Positions 7,623 to 12,782 of a DNA stretch of 12,782 nt are shown piece by piece (position 1 is the first letter of the stretch; each line of letters starts with the position of its first letter). This DNA comes from Trachipleistophora hominis (lineage: Eukaryota > Microsporidia > Pleistophoridae): NCBI GenBank assembly GCA_000316135.1, contig JH994013.1, forward strand, positions 1,636 to 14,417, given 5' to 3'. Below the pieces are notes generated by a model. The model saw nothing but the letters and a program-made list of their open reading frames with translations, ran no database searches and had not been told where the DNA came from. Made by a program: the position numbers and the translations under genes.

Positions 7623-8873
7623 TTATCTACGGCCGCTATTTACTTTCTTGCCCTTGTTCGAAAAAGACGGTGGTACATACGACTCCTCCCTATAAATATT
7701 GGGCTGAACGGGTTTCTCTAAATACTGAAAATCGGATGTGCAACCAATCCATTCAACATTAATTAAATTGCCAAAATGCTTTTCGTTGATTTTGCGTCCA
7801 AAATAATCGTAAATTACTACCTTGTTATCAACTTTCAACGCATTGGTTATCGCAACCAAAAAATATGAGCCGCACGGCGACCATTCTACGACAGAAGCTC
7901 CTAACATTTTCAAGCTGCTGATCAAATTCGATGTTTGAGCATCATAAATTTCAATCATTCCGCTCAGGTTATCAAAGCCAGCAAAGCATACTATATTACC
8001 ATGCCCATTGTAGTAAATTCTATTGCGTATTCCCTTCGGGAACCTCCTAATTTCTTTTCGGCTGTAATCGTATATGCTCACCACAGATGGCTGACTGCTG
8101 TGACATACGGCGTAACCACCCTTGATGAACGTAAAATAGTTCGGTGAAGACACGTCAAGCATATGGTAGCTCTTGGAATTAAAATCAAACAGAATTAATT
8201 CCTTTGCACCAAAATAGCTGCCAACCTTCGTTTTTATCGTGCAAAGGAGAAGAAAATTACCTTTAGGGCTGTTCCTGACGTCAATCGCATCTACTTTTTC
8301 CAAGAAGAGTTCAAAAAATTTTTTCTGGTTCTTATATACCGTAAAAAATCCATTTTCATCTAGAATAGCTATTACAGTACCGTGAACGTAAAAATCCTTG
8401 ACGTTCTTGTACGACTCTTCATGTGAAAATTTAGAATTCTCAGCCTTGAAAACACGCAAATCCTTGTTGCTACGCGCCAATAAATAACAATCACTCATTT
8501 TAAAGTCAAAAATATCCCCTACGGTGAACACAATGCCCGCGGCACATTTGTCACCGTTGGTTTCGGCGCTCATATTTTTATTTTCCTTGGTACATGCTGT
8601 TCCTGGCATCATAACATTCAACACTTTGTTCTGTAGCAGCACACCGATAGACCAGCAATCCGTGCTAACTTCAATTTTCTTTACCCTCTCCATGACAATC
8701 TTGCTTAGTTCAACTTCTTTTTCTAAATCATACACGATCAAATGCGTTCCAGTGTAATAACAGAGAATATTGTTTCTAATTTTGTATTGTAGGCAAGGAA
8801 ACACTTTAGACTCTGAACTGAACACATCTAATATAAGGCCATTCTCGCACTGCGCGACTACTTGTGGCTTCAT
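7623..8873 (-). CDS. EIF2A: Eukaryotic translation initiation factor 2A (WD-repeat eIF2A), short form
   Basis: eIF2A is a beta-propeller protein that binds the 40S ribosome and can support initiator-tRNA delivery independently of eIF2. Family signatures are visible in the second half: SYFGAKELILF (219-229), GHGNIVCFAGFDNLSG (290-305, matching the family G-F-x-N-L-x-G block), IEIYD (307-311), WSPCGSYFL (331-339, a WD-type blade), VIYDYFGR (353-360) and a YxPP-type end (YVPPSFSNKGKK, 399-410). The N-terminal half is more diverged but keeps WD-like strand spacing. At 416 residues it is well short of human (about 585) or yeast (about 640) eIF2A and stops soon after the propeller, so the charged C-terminal region is largely missing. 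A CCC motif lies 15-17 bases before the ATG. Neighbours give no functional link. Confidence 0.88.
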   Translation of the reverse strand: MKPQVVAQCENGLILDVFSSESKVFPCLQYKIRNNILCYYTGTHLIVYDLEKEVELSKIVMERVKKIEVSTDCWSIGVLLQNKVLNVMMPGTACTKENKNMSAETNGDKCAAGIVFTVGDIFDFKMSDCYLLARSNKDLRVFKAENSKFSHEESYKNVKDFYVHGTVIAILDENGFFTVYKNQKKFFELFLEKVDAIDVRNSPKGNFLLLCTIKTKVGSYFGAKELILFDFNSKSYHMLDVSSPNYFTFIKGGYAVCHSSQPSVVSIYDYSRKEIRRFPKGIRNRIYYNGHGNIVCFAGFDNLSGMIEIYDAQTSNLISSLKMLGASVVEWSPCGSYFLVAITNALKVDNKVVIYDYFGRKINEKHFGNLINVEWIGCTSDFQYLEKPVQPNIYREESYVPPSFSNKGKKVNSGRR

Positions 8874-9935
8874 GATTTCTTAAGCAAGGGCTTTTTTTGT
8901 CCTTTACAAATGATAAATTTTTAAATAATAAACTCCAATTAGAACAGTGAAACAATCACAGCGTATGATACAATTTCTTTTCAAAATCAATAAATCAAAA
9001 CTTAATGTACGTTAAACAATGAATTAAAACAAGTTTTACAGACGTGATGTGTTTCTAAGAAATTCAGGTTAAATATCTTTAATCGTAGAAAATACATTTG
9101 GATTAAAGTATACGCAGTAAAAAACTGGTTTTATGTTATAAAGTATAACAATATTTTATAAAAAACACAGTATTAAAGGTAAAATGTATGATACGATACT
9201 ATGTGAATGGACTAACGGTTAAATTTAAGTATTTTGTTTGATAGTACGGCAAATTAATTTACCCGCAAAGACCAGACAGTATGGTGCCAAAAAGCAGAGA
9301 ATAATGGGTATCAGTCATAATATGCAGCACTATTTTGTTATATCACATACATAAACGCTAATATCAATTTTAAGAAACAGAAGGAGTAACTTGCTATTTG
9401 TTCCAGATGAAACAGTTTTTATAAAACATATCCTTTAAATTAGACTGTAAGGATGTTATACCCTAGTAAAAAACATTATTGGATTTGGATATTAAATTTA
9501 ATTAAAACAAATCAGCACAACTCATTTCAATCAAAAGAAATAACATTAACGGTGACATACTGTTGATCAAAACATGTTGTTAAACATAAAGATGCGTTAT
9601 AAATTTTAGTAAATGTATTAAACATTACCATCAAACGATTTCTTGCTCAGAATTAATATAACGCATATAAGACAAGTTAGCATTACTTACCTGGTTTGCA
9701 CTTCAATTTAAAACTTTTTTGCCAACTTTCGTAATATTGTTGTTGGAACTATCATCAATACTTTTGATTGGGTATTCAGGAATTTGTTGTTGTATTGATT
9801 AGAAGAATCGGAAATTGTTAGTTAGCACGTATTTATGGTGGCGGTCACTCACAACAGTTATTTCTGCCAATTCTTATCGAAAGAACAGCACCGATAAAAA
9901 TTTGCAGGTGTCTTTCGGCCATTGGTTAAAAATTT
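8874..9935. other. AT-rich intergenic spacer (1.06 kb)
   Basis: This lies between the eIF2A start and the Pam16 3' end. I found no RNA gene, no copy of the dispersed element, no tandem repeat and no credible reading frame. Confidence 0.55.
8888..8890 (-). promoter_or_regulatory. CCC-type signal of the eIF2A gene
   Basis: The minus strand reads AAAGCCCTTGC, with the C triplet 15-17 bases before the ATG. This matches the pattern of the other CCC signals here. Confidence 0.45.
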
Positions 9936-10196
9936 TTACTGCTTATTTTCCTTCTCCGTTAGTATTCTGTATGCTGTTTCAATTTTTTCTTGTAAATAAG
10001 GTGAGCCTTTGTTTGGTATTGAGTTCCTACTGTACAGTTTTTGATAGGCTCTTTGAACATCATATCTGTTACTGTCATTTTTAACATTCAAAATATCCCG
10101 TGCCTGATTTCTATCCATAATGGAATGGTTCCAATATAATTCTAAAATTGTTTTCTTTAAAGCCGAGCAAAAAGCTCTCGTAACTTCTGTGAGCAT
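9936..10196 (-). CDS. PAM16: Pam16/Tim16-like J-like protein of the mitosomal import motor
   Basis: Pam16 (Tim16, human Magmas) is the J-like partner of Pam18 in the motor that drives proteins through the inner membrane with mtHsp70. Numbered from the start chosen here (86 residues): TRAFCSALKK (6-15) matches the family N-terminal RAFxxAL block; QARDILNV (31-38) matches the family EAxxILNV helix; and KGSPYLQEKIETAYRIL (63-79) matches the diagnostic KGGSFYLQSKVxRAxERL. The HPD triad of true J proteins is absent, as in all Pam16. In-frame ATGs at 10226 and 10220 would add ten residues. I prefer 10196 because a C-run (minus strand CACCCCTG) then sits 9-12 bases upstream, as at other genes here, and because family members have little sequence before the RAF block. 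It is much shorter than yeast Pam16 (149), having lost the linker and tail. Confidence 0.82.
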   Translation of the reverse strand: MLTEVTRAFCSALKKTILELYWNHSIMDRNQARDILNVKNDSNRYDVQRAYQKLYSRNSIPNKGSPYLQEKIETAYRILTEKENKQ

Positions 10197-10204
10197 ATTA
10201 AACA

Positions 10205-10208
10205 GGGG
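10205..10208 (-). promoter_or_regulatory. CCC-type signal that decides the Pam16 start
   Basis: The minus strand has CCCC 9-12 bases before the ATG at 10196. With the longer start at 10226 this run would fall inside the coding region, so it favours the shorter start. Confidence 0.5.
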
Positions 10209-10774
10209 TGTAAAACACATTAACATGTATTTTTAGCATTAGGCACAAGAAATAAACGGATTTTAATCAAAAACTTAAACAATCATCCTTCTCACTTCTT
10301 ATATTAAGCTGGTTCATTGGTATAAATATTTCTTGAAGAATGTTTTAAACGAAGACATTAATTATCTATGAATATTATTTGGCCTAAAATCAACTTATTT
10401 GTTAAATCTAAAAAGTTATCACATGTTATATACCAATTTATGAATATTTTCAGATCAGACCACGTTCTATAATACATTCTTATCAGTAACATTTCAATAA
10501 TCACCAAAAGTAAATACTGGATCATGTAACACATTCTATCCAAGTCGTTTGCGTAGGATTAACTTCTATAAAACAAATACCACAAAAAAATACTTTGTTA
10601 AATTAAAGAATAATAAATAATTCTGGTATTGATAACCAGCAGTTCGGTCTAAATAATCAACCAGAATCTTTTACTGTTTCATAATGTTTTATTCTAGTGT
10701 GTTATTGCCTTTTCTCGCTTAGTTGCTGGTATGAGTCACGATTGTTTGGAACAAAAAATATTCCGTGAATTAGA

Positions 10775-10892
10775 GATTGAACAAATTATTGTCTGGTGGA
10801 CATGGTCGGTCCTAACGGATCATAAGAGTGAGTTTGGTCGGATGTTGTTGTGTGAGGTAATAATTAAACTGGCATTTAGAGAAGAAAAAATA
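10775..10892 (+). mobile_element. SINE-like short dispersed element, copy C
   Basis: The plus strand reads TGAACAAA near the start, then ATGGTCGG, a stem-loop GGTCC TAAC GGATC (10808-10821; G-C, G.T wobble, T-A, C-G, C-G), GATGTTGTTG, TAATAATTAAAC and an A-rich tail GAGAAGAAAAAA. It is diverged, but the order and spacing of blocks match copies A and B. It is followed directly by copy D in the same orientation. Left boundary uncertain by several bases. Confidence 0.6.
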
Positions 10893-10895
10893 GGG

Positions 10896-10987
10896 CATGG
10901 TAGGTGCTAATGCACCGAGTAGAGTACATTAAATAGGCGTTGAATGGAATATGGGAATAATTAAATACGTCTTTCAAAAAAACAAAA
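10896..10987 (+). mobile_element. SINE-like short dispersed element, copy D (lacks the 5' part)
   Basis: The plus strand begins at CATGGTAGG and keeps the stem-loop GGTGC TAAT GCACC (10903-10916), AGGCGTTGAATGGAAT, AATAATTAAATACG and a tail of seven A. The roughly 25-30 bases that precede CATGG in copies A, B and E are missing; the tail of copy C sits there instead. This fits either 5' truncation, common in retroposition, or insertion of one copy at the head of the other. Confidence 0.62.
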
Positions 10988-11020
10988 GATATTAGAAAAA
11001 TTAATTGCAATTGTAAAAAA

Positions 11021-11174
11021 TAAAAACAAAGGCAATTATTCATAATAATAAAAAGACAAATCGCAAGATGATTGGTCAGAAGGAGAAACAAATAAAAACA
11101 AATGCAATTATTCATAATAATAAAAAGACAACTCGCAAGATGATTGGTCAGAAGGAGAAACAAATGAAAACAAA
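11021..11174. repeat. 72-bp tandem repeat, 2.1 copies
   Basis: Copies at 11021-11092 and 11093-11164 differ at only about three bases (for example g/t at 11031 versus 11103 and a/c at 11060 versus 11132). A third partial copy begins at 11165 (tgaaaacaaa). The near identity indicates recent duplication. The period is 24 codons, so frames stay open on both strands across it (plus-strand ATG at 11068, about 67 codons). No homology, start signal or sensible protein supports coding. Confidence 0.88.
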
Positions 11175-11799
11175 TTATTTCATCTTATCGCTACTATTGA
11201 TAAGTTATATGTTGTTATTTAATTTTCAGGTTCTTAAACTCGTTCAGCTGCCATTTGTAATCGATGTTTAGTGAAAATGCTTTCACCAGCCAAAAATTAA
11301 TTTTTTGATCTCCGATGAAGAACGCGAACGATGGGAAAACAGCATATTTAAGATGAAATTATGAGCAAAACAAGAATAAGTCCTATCGAGTGCATACCAA
11401 TCTAAATTCTCGTTTTATAAACGGAATAGTGCAGCTGATCCATAATAATACCGTACTCAAAACCACAGAGTTAGTTTGCAGCAATACGCTTCTAAGATTA
11501 ATTAATATTTTGATAGAGATTACTTTTTGAATATTAAATAAACAGAAAAAAAGCAAAACGAAAATGATTCATCAATTTTAAATGCAAACATATTATTTGC
11601 GCATTCTAACACGCGTTTTTTTAAAGCTATCATTTAGAAGTTATAATATTTACCAGCAATGTGTACTCTGCATTGCATATGTTATTGCGGAGTTCGTTAT
11701 GTGTAGAATACATGACCTGCTTTTAATCAAACAATGAATATTTTATTTGAGGAATCTGTGCCCACTGTATTAAGTTCGTCAATGAGATACAAAGCAATT

Positions 11800-11920
11800 C
11801 ATGAACAAACGGTCGTCAAGGTCACGGTCGGCCTCAGCGCGCCAGGAAAGCTTGTTTAGTGTGTGAAGAAATATATAGTGTTAATTAAACGGACTTTTGA
11901 ACAACAAAAAGAAATAAAAG
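11800..11920 (+). mobile_element. SINE-like short dispersed element, copy E (diverged)
   Basis: The plus strand starts CATGAACAAACGG, then CACGGTCGG, the stem-loop position GGCCT CAGC GCGCC (11830-11843), CAGGAAAGCTTGTTTAGT, GTTAATTAAAC and an A-rich tail ending AAAGAAATAAAAGG. It keeps block order with copies A and B but is GC-richer in the stem region. A weak flanking similarity (AAAGCAATT before, AAAGGTAATT after) could be a decayed target duplication. Alignment by eye. Confidence 0.5.
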
Positions 11921-12008
11921 GTAATTAATTACAATCACAACTATTGTTGAAAATATAATGTTGCAATGCAAACGAAAATAACCAATTATATAAAAGCGAA
12001 CATATAAT

Positions 12009-12014
12009 TTTATT
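12009..12014 (-). terminator. Possible poly(A) signal of MED18 directly after the stop
   Basis: On the minus strand the TAA stop is followed at once by AATAAA. In microsporidia very short 3' UTRs are known, so the position is plausible, but the hexamer is frequent by chance here. Confidence 0.35.
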
Positions 12015-12551
12015 TTATATCTTGGTAAGTTGTATAATTTCACTTATCTCATTAGAAAGGTTTGTCAGTATAAATTCTCCTTCTTGGAGATCAGTGGTCC
12101 ACAAATAAGCATGAACAACGTATTCAACCTTGTCTTCGACCTTAAGTAAATCTATGGTCAGATTACCCTTGTAGTATTTATAACCATCCAGAACAAGCTC
12201 TTCACAGTATGTGTAACCCATTTCTTGCATGAAAGTATTAACATTATGACATTCTATTATATCCATGACATTAATACGACAAGCTATGACACTTCGATTT
12301 CTATTATGATCAGGCTCGGACTTATTTACGAGCTTCTTATTCTTAATATCATGGACAACGATGTGCCCATCTTTTTTATATAATTTTCGGTGTATGTGCA
12401 AGTCCTTCTTTTTAAATTTAAGATCCATAAGTTTATCGTGCAGTAGCGCAGTCTCCATAGTGTAGGAGTATAAAGCACATTCCAGTAGAGGGTTCATCAT
12501 AATTAAGGGATAAGAAGAATTCATAAAAGAATAAAAATTGAGATCGCACAT
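12015..12551 (-). CDS. MED18: Mediator complex subunit 18 (Med18/Srb5 family)
   Basis: Med18 belongs to the Mediator head module and, with Med20, helps pre-initiation complex assembly at RNA polymerase II promoters. The strongest match is NTFMQEMGYTYCEELVLDGY (105-124) with YKGNLTIDLLKV (127-138), which follows the family pattern FxxxMG(F/Y)xxxxEFVxxGxxFxKGxxxIxxxKI. The end (EISEIIQLTKI, 168-178) matches the family LKPLVHLEKI end, and LLECALYS near residue 22 fits the first strand of the fold (LLQGSVLD in human). At 178 residues it is slightly shorter than human MED18 (208) and much shorter than yeast Srb5. The start is the first ATG; an internal ATG at 12524 (residue 10) would also keep every conserved block. 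No CCC run precedes it. GGG lies just before the ATG, and AAATTT at 12582-12587 is a candidate alternative signal. Identification rests on remembered family patterns. Confidence 0.78.
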   Translation of the reverse strand: MCDLNFYSFMNSSYPLIMMNPLLECALYSYTMETALLHDKLMDLKFKKKDLHIHRKLYKKDGHIVVHDIKNKKLVNKSEPDHNRNRSVIACRINVMDIIECHNVNTFMQEMGYTYCEELVLDGYKYYKGNLTIDLLKVEDKVEYVVHAYLWTTDLQEGEFILTNLSNEISEIIQLTKI

Positions 12552-12605
12552 CCCTATCCATGGACGACAACATGGCGCTTTAAATTTTTATTATGGCCGC
12601 TGTAA

Positions 12606-12714
12606 TTTTTTTTATTAAAAGTTGTTTTAATTATAGCCTTACATAACAACATCTAACTAAACACACTCTTCTGGTCCGCTGAGATCTATCATAGCCGCCG
12701 GCATTTGGTTTATG
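12606..12714 (-). mobile_element. SINE-like short dispersed element, copy F (diverged)
   Basis: On the minus strand it starts CATAAACCAAATG, then CTATGATAG, the stem-loop position GATCT CAGC GGACC (plus-strand 12673-12686), GATGTTGTTATGTAAGG, TATAATTAAAAC and ends TTTTAATAAAAAAAA. It shares GATGTTGTTxTGT with copy C and CAGC with copy E. It lies upstream of the Mediator gene and is read in the same direction. No clear target duplication. Confidence 0.55.
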
Positions 12715-12782
12715 AAGAAAATTAGTGCGCCATCTCGCGAAACAACTTCGCGCGCATTACCACAACAAAAGAAAGGTATGCT

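Larger units (their letters stand above)
10197..12014. other. Large AT-rich intergenic spacer (1.8 kb)
   Basis: This is the longest gap, between the Pam16 start and the Mediator gene 3' end. It contains an unassigned stem (10620-10667), three dispersed-element copies in plus sense (10775-10892, 10896-10987, 11800-11920) and a 72-bp tandem repeat (11021-11174). Reading frames at 10358-10543 (minus) and over the tandem repeat on both strands look non-coding. No tRNA or rRNA was recognised. Confidence 0.55.

Noticed and set aside
7935..8757. Plus-strand frames inside eIF2A
   Set aside because: Antisense to a gene with recognised family blocks.
9815..10084. Plus-strand 89-codon frame overlapping Pam16
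   Set aside because: The opposite frame carries the Pam16 signature; this one has none.
10358..10543. Minus-strand 61-codon hydrophobic frame
   Set aside because: Rich in Ile/Leu/Tyr/Met as expected from random AT-rich DNA, with no start signal or family resemblance.
10876..11271. Overlapping frames on both strands across the 72-bp tandem repeat
   Set aside because: Openness on both strands is explained by an AT-rich repeat with a period divisible by three; no independent support for a protein.
1..12782. tRNA, rRNA, spliceosomal snRNA genes or CRISPR arrays
   Set aside because: No cloverleaf with a GTTCRANNC arm, no U6 ACAGAGA-type core, no rRNA core and no regularly spaced repeats were seen on either strand by eye.

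Overview
The window reads as nuclear DNA of a microsporidian. The case rests on six intronless protein genes, several shorter than their fungal or animal counterparts, AT-rich composition, and a C-run (CCC-type) signal 9 to 30 bases before four of the starts. The functions are those of a reduced fungal-type eukaryote: phospholipid synthesis, a DEAH-box RNA helicase, eIF2A, a mitosomal import-motor subunit and a Mediator subunit. The species cannot be named from the window. Only about half of it codes, so this is an expanded, repeat-bearing genome rather than a compact Encephalitozoon-like one.

Layout: 89-1225 (-) CDP-alcohol phosphotransferase (EPT1/CPT1 family); 1226-2549 AT-rich spacer with a short dispersed element (1785-1900) and a 27-bp direct repeat; 2550-4889 (-) DEAH-box RNA helicase; 4890-5978 spacer with a second copy of the element; 5979-7007 (+) unrecognised 342-residue protein; 7008-7622 spacer between convergent genes; 7623-8873 (-) eIF2A; 8874-9935 spacer with nothing recognised; 9936-10196 (-) a very small Pam16/Tim16 homologue; 10197-12014 spacer with three more copies of the element and a 72-bp tandem repeat; 12015-12551 (-) Mediator subunit 18; 12552-12782 spacer with a sixth copy. 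Five of six genes lie on the minus strand but are far apart. They look like independent transcription units of unrelated core functions, not a cluster or operon.

The most interesting observation is the dispersed element. It is about 90-120 bp, occurs six times, and is strongly diverged. Read in one orientation, every copy ends in an A-rich tail. The copy at 1785-1900 is bounded on both sides by the same 9-base word, GTCATTATC, which looks like a target-site duplication. Each copy carries a small stem-loop whose bases change in a pair-preserving way between copies, and wobble pairs appear only when it is read on the A-tailed strand. This suggests a SINE-like retroposed small RNA. I cannot link it to a known family. 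All repeat alignments were made by eye.
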